From Pseudophaeobacter flagellatus (GTDB lineage Bacteria > Pseudomonadota > Alphaproteobacteria > Rhodobacterales > Rhodobacteraceae): a stretch of DNA of 64,000 nt. Location: NCBI RefSeq assembly GCF_021228235.1, contig NZ_JAJQRG010000004.1:186001-250000 (forward strand), written 5' to 3'. The notes beneath the pieces are model-generated. The model had not been told where the DNA came from. It did no database searches and worked only from the letters and a program-made list of their open reading frames with translations. Within the stretch, counting starts at the first letter, position 1. The number at the start of each line of letters is the position of its first letter. This document shows, piece by piece, positions 34,846 to 45,133 of the stretch. Made by a program: the position numbers and the translations under genes.

Positions 34846-34852
34846 GGGGGCT

Positions 34853-35521
34853 GTGGTGAGCGACGGTAAAAAGAACGTAGGGCAATCCTGCTGGACCACG
34901 CCCGATGCCAGCGCGGCACCTGACCCGGGTGCCAGCCGCGACGCCAAGCGAGAGGCCAAGCGGCGTGCGGTCTTGCAGGCGGGAGCGCGGCTGTTCAATG
35001 ATCACGGCTATGAGCAGACGTCGCTGGAAGACATAGCAGCAGCCCTGAAAATCACCAAGCGAACAATCTATTACTACGTTGAAAGTAAAGAAGATATTCT
35101 CTTTGGATGTCACCTGTTGGGGTTGGATTTTCTGGGGCAGACCATGGCGCAAAGTCAGGATGAAAGCCTGCCGGTGGTGGATCGCATTGCGCTGTTGGTG
35201 CGGGGCTATTGTTTCTGGGTGTCCACCGATCTTGGTGCCACGATTGCCATGGTGCGCGAGCAAAGCCTGTCGCCAGCGCGCCGCGCGGCGCTGCGGGCCA
35301 GCAAGGCCGAGGTTGATTTTCTGCTGCGGGATTTGATCAGCCAGGGTGTTGCCGAGGGCAGTCTGCAGCCCTGCGACCCACGGCTGGTGGCGGCGGCGGT
35401 CTTTGGCGCGCTGAACTGGATCCCCCATTGGAATCGGGTTGCAGACCCGGTGCCGCCCGAAGCCATCGCGGCGCAGTATCTGCAGCTGATCTTCACTGGG
35501 ATGGCGGCCCCTTTGCCCTAG
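34853..35521 (+). CDS. TetR-family transcriptional regulator
   Basis: A 222-residue repressor. After a 35-residue polar extension comes the helix-turn-helix (residues about 45-85; TSLEDIAAALKITKRTIYYYVESKEDIL) and a helical ligand-binding domain. It is divergent from the acyl-CoA operon and very probably represses it until an acyl-CoA intermediate binds, as for other regulators in such operons. Start is GTG at 34853 or 34856 behind AAAGGGGG. Confidence 0.88.
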   Translation: MVSDGKKNVGQSCWTTPDASAAPDPGASRDAKREAKRRAVLQAGARLFNDHGYEQTSLEDIAAALKITKRTIYYYVESKEDILFGCHLLGLDFLGQTMAQSQDESLPVVDRIALLVRGYCFWVSTDLGATIAMVREQSLSPARRAALRASKAEVDFLLRDLISQGVAEGSLQPCDPRLVAAAVFGALNWIPHWNRVADPVPPEAIAAQYLQLIFTGMAAPLP

Positions 35522-35555
35522 TGGCATATGGTTCGGACTGCGCGCTCTGAGACGG

Positions 35556-36416
35556 CTATCTGGTCTCGCTGACTGTTTGGCGAAACACTTTGGGCGGCAG
35601 GCCGGTACCCTTGGCAAACACCCGGCTGAAATGCGCCGGATCGGAAAACCCCAGATCATAGGCGATCTGCGCCGCTGTCAGGTTGGTGTAGATCAGCATC
35701 CGGCGCGCCTCTCGCAGCATGCGCTCGTTGATCAACCGCGAGGCCGATTGCCCGGCAGAACGGTGAGAAATGCGGTTCAGATGGGTTGGTGAGATCGCCA
35801 ACTCGCGGGCATACTCGGCCAGCGGGCGGCGGCTGCGGAAATCACGTTCGATCATCGCCTCGAATCGGTTGAACAACGGGCTGCCGGCCAGCGGTTGATT
35901 GGCGCTGTCGGCCTCAAATATGGCCCGTGCCGCCAGGGCGATTAGGGCCCCGGCCAGCGACCGAAGCACCTGGGCGCGGGCAAAATCCTGGCGGTGATAT
36001 TCGTCAAACAGATGCTCTGCCAGATTCCGCAACGCTGCGGGCAGGGGCAGCACGGCAGCCTGTTCCAACGGCGCGCGCAGTCCCTCGCCGGGATGGATGC
36101 AATGGTCCAGCAGATCCGAGGTCAGCGTCACCACCCAGCCCCGTGTCTGTGGTGCAAAGTCATAGCCATGTACCACGCCGCGCGGAATATTGACAAAACT
36201 GCCCTGCGGGATCGGTTCGGCCCGCCCGTCTATCTCTGCTTCGCCGCTGCCACTGGTCAGGAACAGCAGCTGATGCAGCCGCGTGTGGCGATGCGCCTTC
36301 AGCTGCCAGTCATGCAGTGCCGAGCGCGAGCGAATGGTTTCGACATGTAAAACATCGGCAAGTTCGGCAGTTTCGCCAAACAGATTGTAGCTACGGATAT
36401 GAGAGGCGCTGGACAT
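35556..36416 (-). CDS. pobR: AraC-family regulator, probable PobR
   Basis: A 286-residue activator: N-terminal cupin-like sensing domain (RHTRLHQLLFLTSGSGE, IPRGVVHGYDF) and a C-terminal AraC double helix-turn-helix (ISPTHLNRISHRSAGQSAS; LTAAQIAYDLGFSDPAHFSRVFA). It is divergent from pobA, and AraC-type PobR proteins activate pobA on 4-hydroxybenzoate. The ATG at 36416 is chosen over an in-frame one five codons upstream. Confidence 0.85.
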   Translation of the reverse strand: MSSASHIRSYNLFGETAELADVLHVETIRSRSALHDWQLKAHRHTRLHQLLFLTSGSGEAEIDGRAEPIPQGSFVNIPRGVVHGYDFAPQTRGWVVTLTSDLLDHCIHPGEGLRAPLEQAAVLPLPAALRNLAEHLFDEYHRQDFARAQVLRSLAGALIALAARAIFEADSANQPLAGSPLFNRFEAMIERDFRSRRPLAEYARELAISPTHLNRISHRSAGQSASRLINERMLREARRMLIYTNLTAAQIAYDLGFSDPAHFSRVFAKGTGLPPKVFRQTVSETR

Positions 36417-36524
36417 GTGCGAAATATACAAGGGCCTGCGCGCTCAGTCCATTCGCAAAGTGGTTTTTTTGCTGCACATTAAGGAACGCTCATTGGCCCA
36501 CGCCGGGTCGTCGCGCGTTTGTGA

Positions 36525-37742
<1,218 letters not shown>

Positions 37743-37800
37743 CAGGGGGGGGCGGTCTGCCGGGTGGCTGGCCGTCGTCGTCGAAATCTAATCTTTGACC

Positions 37801-38322
37801 TTACTTTGCCGTGGGTCTGGCAAGAGCTGCATCCTCGGCCCTATCTGTTGTGGGCAGATCTGCCGCGCTTTGGCCGGTGGCAGGCTTGGGCACCATCAAA
37901 ACGGTGCGATGGGTCAGTTCTTGCCCGCTCTTGCGGTCGGTCACGACCGGTTCGACCTCCTCGCCGCCATCGCGGGTGACAAAGGCAAAGGGCGTTGGGG
38001 TGGGGCTGGGCAGGTTGTGCTCGGCCCAGTCTTGCATCGCCAGCAACACCGGCGCAAAGCTCTTGCCGCTGGGGGTGAGACGGTATTCATGCCGCAGCGG
38101 TCGCTGTTGATAGGGGTGGCGTTCCAGTACCCCCATTGTTTCCAGCCGTTTTAGTCGCTCTGCCAGCAGGTGGCGGGTGACGCCAAGGCGTTTCTGAAAA
38201 CCGTCAAACCGGCGCACCCCAAGGAAACATTCCCGCAGGATAAGTAGGGTCCAGCGGTCGCCAACCACGCCCATGGCGCGGGCCAGGGGGCAGGCGTCCG
38301 CGTTGAGATCATGCCATTTCAT
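37801..38322 (-). CDS. HxlR-family transcriptional regulator
   Basis: A 173-residue regulator with the HxlR winged helix: CPLARAMGVVGDRWTLLILRE, RHLLAERLKRLETMGVLER and the EYRLTPSG wing. The cysteine next to the helix (Cys 11) is the position of redox-sensing cysteines in YodB/HypR-type members. It is divergent from an alpha/beta hydrolase, and two matching palindromes lie between them (38351-38389). The proline-rich C-terminal 60 residues are longer than usual. Confidence 0.88.
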   Translation of the reverse strand: MKWHDLNADACPLARAMGVVGDRWTLLILRECFLGVRRFDGFQKRLGVTRHLLAERLKRLETMGVLERHPYQQRPLRHEYRLTPSGKSFAPVLLAMQDWAEHNLPSPTPTPFAFVTRDGGEEVEPVVTDRKSGQELTHRTVLMVPKPATGQSAADLPTTDRAEDAALARPTAK

Positions 38323-38350
38323 GGGCTGATTCCTATCATGGATTGACAGA

Positions 38351-38389
38351 GTTCTCAAATGGAACTGATAATGAGTTCTAAAATAGAAC
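38351..38389. promoter_or_regulatory. Two palindromes, candidate HxlR operator
   Basis: GTTCTCAAATGGAAC (38351-38365) and GTTCTAAAATAGAAC (38375-38389) share GTTCT-N5-GAAC-type arms and are 24 bases apart, facing one side of the helix about two turns on. They lie between the HxlR start and the hydrolase start, where a repressor could control both. Confidence 0.7.
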
Positions 38390-38416
38390 CGACTCAGTCC
38401 TGAAGGAGGACCCCCG

Positions 38417-39349
38417 ATGGTCACTGCCATATCTGCCTGCCCTACCGCTGTCCGCCGCTCCGGTTCTGCGCCCCGTCGGCAAGCGCCCAAATGGATGCAG
38501 CGGATCACGCGGACGCTCAGCTTCTGCGCCCCCTCTGTCGCGGCCCAGCTCTTAGCCTATCTGTTCACCCGACCAAGACGGCAGAAACTACCGCGGCACG
38601 AACGCGCCTGGCTGCTGGCAGCGCGGGCGCGGCCTATGCGGCTGAGCACCGGAGAGCTGGTGCCGCTTTATGAGTGGCGCGACCAGACCCCGGGGCAGGG
38701 CGTTCTGGATGAAGCCCCGCTGCCGACAGTGCTTTTAGTGCATGGCTTTGGCGGGCGCGCCGGGCAGATGGGGGGCTTTGTCGCGCCACTGGTGGCAGCA
38801 GGCTACCGGGTGGTGGCCTTTGATGCGCCAGCACATGGTGCGGCGGCGGGTCACCGCAGCTCGCTGCCCGAAATGCGCCTGGCGGTGCAAGAGGTGGCGG
38901 CGGCGCTGGGGCCGCTGGCCGGAGTTGTGGCCCATTCCAATGGCGCGGCGGCAGTGCTTGTCGCGCTCAGCCGTGGCATGCAGGCGCAGCGTCTGGCGTT
39001 TCTGGCACCAATGCCCGATGTCGAAGGCTTCTTGCAGCGGCTGGCCGCGCAGCTCGGGTTTTCGCAGCGGGTGGCCAAGGCAACGCAACAGCGGATTGAG
39101 GCCCGCTATGGCCTGCCTTTTGCAGCGTTGAAGGCGGTGCAATTGCTGCCACAGCTGTCCCAAACAGCGCTGATCGTGCAGGACCGCGATGACCCGATTG
39201 TCCCCCTGGCAGAGGTCGAAGAACTGGCACAGCACTGGCCCGGCGCCAGGTTGCAGGTGACAACGGGTCTGGGGCACAATCGCCTGCTGCGCGATGCCAC
39301 CAGCATTGCCGGTGTGGTTTCCTATCTGGGCGCGCCGCAACAGCCCTAG
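38417..39349 (+). CDS. Alpha/beta-fold hydrolase
   Basis: A 310-residue protein with an alpha/beta-hydrolase core from about residue 100: LLVHGFGGRAGQ (oxyanion region), FDAPAHGAAAGHRSS, nucleophile elbow AHSNGAAA (serine in H-S-N-G), an acid in VQDRDDPIV and the histidine in TTGLGHNRLLRD. The first 60 residues are basic and may bind the membrane. GAAGGAGGA precedes the start. Esterase or thioesterase activity is likely; substrate unknown. Probably repressed by the divergent HxlR protein. Confidence 0.85.
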   Translation: MVTAISACPTAVRRSGSAPRRQAPKWMQRITRTLSFCAPSVAAQLLAYLFTRPRRQKLPRHERAWLLAARARPMRLSTGELVPLYEWRDQTPGQGVLDEAPLPTVLLVHGFGGRAGQMGGFVAPLVAAGYRVVAFDAPAHGAAAGHRSSLPEMRLAVQEVAAALGPLAGVVAHSNGAAAVLVALSRGMQAQRLAFLAPMPDVEGFLQRLAAQLGFSQRVAKATQQRIEARYGLPFAALKAVQLLPQLSQTALIVQDRDDPIVPLAEVEELAQHWPGARLQVTTGLGHNRLLRDATSIAGVVSYLGAPQQP

Positions 39350-39497
39350 GGGCAGCGGCGGGTGCTGCTGCGCTCTGCCCCTTACGCCTTGGCAGAGCCG
39401 GTGCCTGTCGGTTAGATCTAGAGATGAGAGAGCTAACAGGTTTACAACAGGGCCCAGAGGTCGCGTTCTGCGCCAATCCCCCGACAGGAGAGCCACC

Positions 39498-40034
39498 ATG
39501 CAGATGAGTGATAGCAAAGAAATCGCCGCCCCCCCGGCAGAGGTCTATGCCGCCTTGTTGAATCCAGAGGTGCTGAAGGCCTGCGTGCCCGGCGCCCAAG
39601 AGGTCAGCGGTAGCGTAGAGGACGGCTTTGAGGCCTCGGTGACGCAGAAGGTTGGCCCGGTGAAGGCGACGTTCAAAGGCCAGGTCACCCTGTCGGATTT
39701 GATCGAGAATGAAAAACTGACCATCACCGGAGAAGGCAAGGGCGGCGCGGCGGGCTTTGCCAAGGGCGGCGCGGTTGTCAGCCTGACCCCCAGCGAGACT
39801 GGGACGCTGCTGTCCTATGAGGTTGAGGCCAAGGTCGGTGGCAAGCTGGCGCAGCTGGGCAGCCGCATCATCGACGGCTTTGCCAAAAAGATGGCTGATC
39901 AGTTCTTTGTCAATCTGCAGACCTATCTGGCCCCTGCGGATCCCCCCGAGACTGCCGCCAGTGACGACGTGGCGGGCGAAGATGCGCCACAGGCAGGCAA
40001 AAAGGGCTGGTTCAAAAAGATCACCGGTAACTAA
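39498..40034 (+). CDS. CoxG-like SRPBCC-domain protein
   Basis: A 178-residue protein with an SRPBCC hydrophobic-cavity fold (MSDSKEIAAPPAEVYAALLNPEVLKACVPG) and a C-terminal acidic linker ending in a basic, aromatic tail (GKKGWFKKITG). CoxG anchors or matures CO dehydrogenase at the membrane through such a tail. No CO dehydrogenase genes are in this window, so it may serve another molybdenum hydroxylase elsewhere. Start at 39498 follows GACAGGAGAGCC. Confidence 0.85.
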   Translation: MQMSDSKEIAAPPAEVYAALLNPEVLKACVPGAQEVSGSVEDGFEASVTQKVGPVKATFKGQVTLSDLIENEKLTITGEGKGGAAGFAKGGAVVSLTPSETGTLLSYEVEAKVGGKLAQLGSRIIDGFAKKMADQFFVNLQTYLAPADPPETAASDDVAGEDAPQAGKKGWFKKITGN

Positions 40035-40208
40035 CCGGCACGCGATCCGCCTGGGTCCGTCTGGGTCCAGCCGTCGGGTCAGGCCGCGCAACCCTCCGAC
40101 ATTGGATCCCTGCGCAGGCGCACATGTCCCTGCGCATCCTGTCTCTGGTGGCTGGCCTGCTGCCCCGGTAGGTTGTGCGAAATGAACTCTCAGTCTAGTG
40201 GAGGCTCC

Positions 40209-41138
40209 ATGGCGGCGATCCTATCCATTTCCGATCTGCGCAAATCCTATGAAGGTGGCTTTGAGGCGCTGAAAGGGGTCTCTCTCGAGATCGAAGAGGG
40301 GGAAATCCTGGCCCTTCTGGGCCCCAATGGTGCCGGAAAGACCACTCTGATTTCAACTGTTTGCGGTATTATCACTCCCAGCTCTGGCAAGGTGCTGGTG
40401 GGCGGCCACTGCATCTTGGACGATTTTCGCGCCGCGCGCTCGCTGATCGGCTTGGTGCCGCAGGAAATCAACCTGGAACCCTTTGAAAAGGTCATCAACT
40501 CGGTTCGGTTCTCGCGCGGGTTGTTTGGCAAGCCCAAAAACGATGTGCTGATCGAAGAGATCCTGAAGAAACTGTCGCTTTGGGATAAGCGCAACAGTCA
40601 GGTCAAGGAGCTGTCCGGTGGCATGAAGCGCCGGGTGCTGATCGCCAAGGCGCTGGCCCATGAACCGCGCGTGCTGTTTCTGGATGAACCCACTGCGGGC
40701 GTGGATGTCGAGCTGCGCAAAGACATGTGGGATGTGGTGCGAGAGCTGAAAGCGAACGGCGTTACCATCATCCTGACCACCCATTATATCGAAGAAGCCG
40801 AGGCCATCGCCGACCGTGTCGGGGTGATTGCCGACGGTCAGATTCTGCTGGTCAAGGATAAGGACGACCTGATGGCGCAGCTGGGACAAAAGCAGCTCTG
40901 CGTGCATCTCAGCACTGCCATCGACACAGTGCCAGAGGCGCTGGCACCACATGGGCTGGCGCTGAATGGGGCAGGGGACGCCCTGATCTACACCTATGAC
41001 ACCAAGGCAGAGCGCACCGGCATCACCGCCCTGTTGAACGATGTTGCTGCGGCGGGGCTGGTCTTGTCGGATGTCTCGACCCGGCAATCCAGTCTGGAAG
41101 ATATTTTTGTGGGTCTCGTGTCAGGAGATAAATCATGA
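40209..41138 (+). CDS. ABC-2 type exporter ATP-binding protein
   Basis: A 309-residue ATPase with Walker A GPNGAGKT (about 37-44), Q-loop VPQEINLEP, signature LSGGMKRRV, Walker [13 protein letters not shown] and H-loop TTHYIEEAE. The C-terminal 80 residues are the regulatory extension of the YadG/NodI/DrrA group. It overlaps its permease by four bases. GGAGGCTCC precedes the ATG at 40209. Probably exports a lipid, polysaccharide or drug-like molecule; the substrate cannot be told. Confidence 0.92.
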   Translation: MAAILSISDLRKSYEGGFEALKGVSLEIEEGEILALLGPNGAGKTTLISTVCGIITPSSGKVLVGGHCILDDFRAARSLIGLVPQEINLEPFEKVINSVRFSRGLFGKPKNDVLIEEILKKLSLWDKRNSQVKELSGGMKRRVLIAKALAHEPRVLFLDEPTAGVDVELRKDMWDVVRELKANGVTIILTTHYIEEAEAIADRVGVIADGQILLVKDKDDLMAQLGQKQLCVHLSTAIDTVPEALAPHGLALNGAGDALIYTYDTKAERTGITALLNDVAAAGLVLSDVSTRQSSLEDIFVGLVSGDKS

Positions 41139-41896
41139 ACTGGATGGCAATCTGGTCTATCTACCGTTTTGAAATGACTCGGTTCTTTCGAACACTATTT
41201 CAAAGCTTTCTCTCGCCTGTCCTGTCAACCTCGCTGTACTTTGTGGTCTTTGGCGCCGCCATCGGCAGCCGTATCGACCAGGTGGATGGCATCGATTACG
41301 GTGCCTTTATCGTGCCGGGGCTGATCATGCTCAGCGTGATGACGCAGAGCATTTCAAACGCGTCTTTTGGCATCTATTTCCCCAAATTCATCGGCACCAT
41401 CTATGAGCTGCTGTCGGCACCGGTGAATTTTCTTGAGATCGTGCTGGGCTATGTCGGCGCGGCGGCCACGAAGGCGCTGTTCATTGGCTTTGTCATCCTG
41501 GCCACAGCAACCCTGTTTGTTGATCTGACCATCGCCCACCCGCTGGCCATGGTGTTGTTTTTGCTGCTGACCTGCCTCAGTTTTGCGCTGATGGGCTTTA
41601 TCATCGGGATCTGGGCCAAGAACTTTGAACAGCTGCAACTGGTGCCGCTGCTGGTGGTGACGCCACTGGTGTTTCTGGGCGGCTCTTTCTATTCAATATC
41701 CATGCTGCCGCCGATCTGGCAGAAGATCACCCTGTTCAATCCGGTGGTCTATCTGATTTCGGGCTTTCGCTGGTCTTTCTTTGGCACCTCGGATGTGCCG
41801 GTAGGGATAAGCCTGCTGGCCATTGGAGGCTTTACGGCGCTGTGCCTTGCGGTGATCTGGTGGATTTTCAAGTCCGGCTGGCGCATCCGGTCCTGA
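41135..41896 (+). CDS. ABC-2 type exporter permease (YadH-like)
   Basis: A 253-residue membrane subunit with six transmembrane helices. The ABC-2 family features [21 protein letters not shown]-like first helix, the [17 protein letters not shown] coupling region and [17 protein letters not shown] are clear. It forms the exporter with the ATPase encoded just upstream (four-base overlap). YadGH in E. coli has no firm substrate. Confidence 0.9.
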   Translation: MNWMAIWSIYRFEMTRFFRTLFQSFLSPVLSTSLYFVVFGAAIGSRIDQVDGIDYGAFIVPGLIMLSVMTQSISNASFGIYFPKFIGTIYELLSAPVNFLEIVLGYVGAAATKALFIGFVILATATLFVDLTIAHPLAMVLFLLLTCLSFALMGFIIGIWAKNFEQLQLVPLLVVTPLVFLGGSFYSISMLPPIWQKITLFNPVVYLISGFRWSFFGTSDVPVGISLLAIGGFTALCLAVIWWIFKSGWRIRS

Positions 41897-42047
41897 TCCG
41901 GCACTGCGGTAGGGGATTGCGCAGATAGCGCGCACCCTGTCGTGGAGCGTTGCAAATATACACAGGCCCCCCCTCAGTTTTGGCTGGAACGGGTTTTGTG
42001 AGGGCGGTTCCCTTGTTTCACCTCCGGTGGGCATCTACATCGGCGCC

Positions 42048-42845
42048 ATGATGCTGCGCATACCCTTTGTGAAAAACCCGCCCCTCGTTTCTGTTGTGCG
42101 TCTCTCCGGAGCCATTGGCATGTCAGGCCGTGGTGCCTTAAACGATGTCTCCCTGGCACCGGTGCTGGAGGCTGCCTTTACCAAGGGCAAGCCTGTCGCC
42201 GTTGCGCTTGAAATAAATTCCCCTGGGGGATCGCCGGTGCAAAGCGCCCTGATCGGCGCGCGCATCCGGCGTCTGGCCGAGGAAAAGAACATTCCTGTGC
42301 TGGCCTTTGTCGAAGATGTTGCTGCCTCGGGGGGCTATTGGCTGGCGGCCTCGGCGGATGAAATCTGGGCCGACGCCAGCTCTATTCTGGGCTCTATCGG
42401 GGTGATTTCGGCCGGCTTTGGTGCCCAAGAGTTGTTGATCCGGCACGGGGTCGAACGCCGCGTTTATACGGCTGGCAAAAGCAAATCCATGCTGGATCCG
42501 TTTCAGGCGGAAAACCCCGAAGATGTGGCCCGGCTGAAAACTCTGCTGGGCGAGATCCACACCAATTTCATTGACTATGTCACCCAGCGGCGCGGCGATA
42601 AGCTGGACAGCAGCCAGGATCTGTTCACCGGCGAAATCTGGCTGGCCAAACGCGCCAGCGAGTTGGGCCTGATTGACGGGCTTGGCCATCTTAAACCGCA
42701 GTTGGTGGCGCGGTTCGGCGACAAGGTAAAGCTGCGGCGCTATGGCGTCAAAAAGCCTTTCCTCAGCCGGTTTGGCCTGCAACTGGCGCAGGATGCCCTG
42801 GCCGGGATAGAGGAGCGGGCAGAGTTTGCCCGCTTTGGGCTCTGA
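42048..42845 (+). CDS. S49-family peptidase (SppA/SohB-like)
   Basis: A 265-residue serine peptidase of the signal-peptide peptidase A family. The serine is in DVAASGGYWLA and the general-base lysine in YTAGKSKSMLDPF, the Ser-Lys dyad of S49. It has no clear N-terminal membrane anchor, unlike E. coli SppA, and is half its size, so it should work as a multimer, at the cytoplasmic face or associated with the membrane. Starts at 42048 or 42051 are both poor in ribosome sites. Two small-gap genes follow. Confidence 0.87.
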   Translation: MMLRIPFVKNPPLVSVVRLSGAIGMSGRGALNDVSLAPVLEAAFTKGKPVAVALEINSPGGSPVQSALIGARIRRLAEEKNIPVLAFVEDVAASGGYWLAASADEIWADASSILGSIGVISAGFGAQELLIRHGVERRVYTAGKSKSMLDPFQAENPEDVARLKTLLGEIHTNFIDYVTQRRGDKLDSSQDLFTGEIWLAKRASELGLIDGLGHLKPQLVARFGDKVKLRRYGVKKPFLSRFGLQLAQDALAGIEERAEFARFGL

Positions 42846-42846
42846 C

Positions 42847-43020
42847 GTGATTTTTAAGATTGTTACCCTGTTCTTGGTGGTCATAGCGGTGCTGGCGATG
42901 TTCGGGAAATTTACCTTTCCTGGACAAAAACGCCTGCAGTCTGCGCGCTGTCCGTCTTGTGGGCGGTTCAAAATTGGAAAAAGCCCCTGTGGGTGCAAAC
43001 TAAAAGGACCGCGTAAATGA
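42847..43020 (+). CDS. Small membrane protein with C-terminal zinc-ribbon-like cysteines
   Basis: A 57-residue protein with one N-terminal membrane helix (about residues 3-25) and a short cytoplasmic tail holding C-PSC-...-C-GC (CPSCGRF...SPCGCKL), a likely four-cysteine zinc ribbon, ending in basic residues. It begins with GTG two bases after the S49 peptidase stop and ends four bases inside the antiporter start (ATGA), so it is locked into this operon. I know of no named family. Confidence 0.7.
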   Translation: MIFKIVTLFLVVIAVLAMFGKFTFPGQKRLQSARCPSCGRFKIGKSPCGCKLKGPRK

Positions 43021-43973
43021 TTCCGTGGCTGCTGTGTGGTTTGGGTCTTGTGATCCTGCTTTTGGCTGGGGATGCCTTGGTACGCGGAGCGGTGAACCTG
43101 TCGCTGCGCCTGGGCGTGCCTGCACTGATCGTCAGCCTGACCATTGTTGCCTTTGGCACCTCTGCGCCAGAGCTGCTGATCGCGATCAATGCAGTGGCGG
43201 TTGATGCCGACGGGATTGCCCTGGGCAATGTGGTGGGGTCCAACACTGCCAATATCTTGATGGTTCTGGGTATTCCGGCGCTGATTGCCACCCTGCATAC
43301 CAGCCAATGTGACACCCGCAAAAGCTATGTCTTTATGCTGGTGGCGTCACTGCTGTTTATTGGTCTGGCCATGTGCGGCACCCTGACCATCTGGTCTGGG
43401 CTGATCCTGTTGGCGGCGCTCACCTTCTTTCTTGGGGATGCCTTCCGCGAGGCTCGCGCCCATCGCAAGATCTGTTGCGGCGATGCCGACGACGACCTGC
43501 TGGAGGGCCTGGAAGAAGCGGATCCCGATATGCCCTATTGGCGCGTTGGTATCTATCTTGTCCTCGGGCTGATCGGTTTGCCTCTGGGGGCGGATCTCTT
43601 GGTGGATAACGCCACAATCATTGCCCGGATGTATCATGTCAGCGAAACGGTTATTGGCCTCACACTGGTGGCAATTGGCACCTCGTTGCCAGAGCTATCG
43701 ACCACGGTGATGGCAACCCTGCGGCGGCAGGCAGATGTCGCGCTTGGTAATGTCATCGGCTCTAACATGTTTAACCTGCTGGCCATTATCGGTATCGCCA
43801 CCTTGGTTGGGCCGATCTCGGTTGATCCTGAATTCCTGCGTTTTGATCTTTGGGTTATGTTGGCAGCCTCGCTCCTGATCTTTCCGTTTGTCTTCCTGAA
43901 AAAAGATATCACGCGGGCCTGGGGGATCGGTCTGACCGGGCTTTACATCACCTATCTGGTGGTGCTGTTCTGA
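43017..43973 (+). CDS. Calcium/sodium antiporter family protein
   Basis: A 318-residue inner-membrane exchanger of the Ca2+/cation antiporter family (YrbG-like). The two alpha repeats are both present: VAFGTSAPELLIAINAV with GNVVGSNTANILMVLG, and VAIGTSLPELSTTVMA with GNVIGSNMFNLLAIIG, in inverted halves of about five helices each joined by an acidic loop (ADDDLLEGLEEADPD). It extrudes calcium against sodium or protons. Start overlaps the small zinc-ribbon gene. Confidence 0.92.
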   Translation: MIPWLLCGLGLVILLLAGDALVRGAVNLSLRLGVPALIVSLTIVAFGTSAPELLIAINAVAVDADGIALGNVVGSNTANILMVLGIPALIATLHTSQCDTRKSYVFMLVASLLFIGLAMCGTLTIWSGLILLAALTFFLGDAFREARAHRKICCGDADDDLLEGLEEADPDMPYWRVGIYLVLGLIGLPLGADLLVDNATIIARMYHVSETVIGLTLVAIGTSLPELSTTVMATLRRQADVALGNVIGSNMFNLLAIIGIATLVGPISVDPEFLRFDLWVMLAASLLIFPFVFLKKDITRAWGIGLTGLYITYLVVLF

Positions 43974-44053
43974 TCCTGTTTTGAGACCGCCCCCAGCGAT
44001 CAAACCGGGCAGAACGCAGCCGGGGCCAGCCAAACCCTGAGGGAGGGCATGAT

Positions 44054-44800
44054 ATGCGCGCATTGGTAACCGGGGCGGGCAAGCGGCTTGGTCGCGCCAT
44101 GGCGCTCAAACTTGCCACCGAGGGTTATGACGTGGCGGTGCATTACAACCGCTCTGCCGCCGCCGCTGAAGAGGTGGCGGCGCAGATCCGCGCCATGGGG
44201 CGTCAGGCGGTGACCCTAGAGGCCGATCTGTTGTCAGAGGCGGCCAGCGCTGATCTGCTGCCCCGCGCCGCAGCTGCGCTTGGCGGGGCGGTGACCTGCC
44301 TGGTGAACAATGCTTCTATCTTTGAACCGGACCTGCTGGAGAACGCCACTGCTCGCAGCTGGAACCGGCATTTTGGCAGCAATCTGCGCGCGCCCTTTGT
44401 GCTGATCCAGGCGCTGGCGCAGCAACGTGTCGCGCCGCGATACGACAGCAAGGGCGAATCCCTGGCCTGGGGGCTGGTGGTCAATATGGTTGATCAGCGG
44501 GTCCGCAACCTGGCCCCGGATTACATGAGCTACACCCTGGCGAAATCGGCGCTCTGGACCCTGACCCAAACCGCGTCACAGGCGTTGGCGCCGGGGATCC
44601 GTGTCAACGCGATCGGGCCGGGACCAACCCTTGCCAATATCCACCAAAGCCCGGCGGAATTTGCTCAGGAGCGCGCTGCCACCCCGCTGCAACGGGGGGT
44701 ACACCCCGAGGATATCACCGCTGCGCTTGGCTATCTGCTTGCCGCGCCTGCAGTGACTGGCCAGTTGATCTGCGTCGATGGCGGTGAACATCTGGGTTGA
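44054..44800 (+). CDS. Short-chain dehydrogenase (FolM/pteridine reductase-like)
   Basis: A 248-residue SDR with TGAGKRLGRAMA at the N-terminus; the basic KR after the glycine motif fits NADPH use and resembles pteridine reductases. NNAS replaces NNAG, and Y-TLA-K is intact. Pteridine reductases and FolM dihydromonapterin reductases are the closest guess. GAGGGAGGGCATGAT precedes the start. A long AT-rich spacer follows before uvrC. Confidence 0.83.
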   Translation: MRALVTGAGKRLGRAMALKLATEGYDVAVHYNRSAAAAEEVAAQIRAMGRQAVTLEADLLSEAASADLLPRAAAALGGAVTCLVNNASIFEPDLLENATARSWNRHFGSNLRAPFVLIQALAQQRVAPRYDSKGESLAWGLVVNMVDQRVRNLAPDYMSYTLAKSALWTLTQTASQALAPGIRVNAIGPGPTLANIHQSPAEFAQERAATPLQRGVHPEDITAALGYLLAAPAVTGQLICVDGGEHLG

Positions 44801-45133
44801 TCGCCTCGCACTGGTGCCTGGGTAAAGCTTTGCCCGATTTAGCTGTTATTTGCGTTGACCCCAGAAAAGTTGTGCACCTACGTTGCCGCCGTCACAGATT
44901 CGTTACAAAAGAGTCTTTAAATTCAAAAACTTGAAAGAGCTTATAAAATTTATCCTTACATTACAGTGACTTAATAATTTGCCCAAATATTAAGCATCCG
45001 TCAAAATCTGGCCTGAAATAAGGGAAAAGCGCGGATAGCCCAAAGATATCTTCAGCCTTATCCACAGGTACCGTGGATTTGTTCAGCCCTTGAAATTGTC
45101 GGGCAGTCATTGCAGCGCGGCGCTGGGAATCAT
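44801..45133. other. AT-rich intergenic region with a DnaA box
   Basis: A 333-base spacer that is strikingly AT-rich from about 44890 to 45000 in an otherwise GC-rich window. It holds a perfect DnaA box TTATCCACA (45058-45066), a near-palindrome with CTTAATA/TATTAAG arms (44967-44995 region) and ATCCAC/GTGGAT around a KpnI-like GGTACC next to the box. It contains the uvrC promoter. No gene is apparent. Confidence 0.6.

Noticed and set aside
38967-40091. 374-codon minus-strand frame across the hydrolase and CoxG genes
   Set aside because: It covers two well-supported genes and an intergenic region and reads as random Arg/Pro/Ala-rich sequence.
44880-45133. SOS (LexA) operator for uvrC
   Set aside because: The Rhodobacter-type motif GTTC-N7-GTTC does not occur in the spacer.
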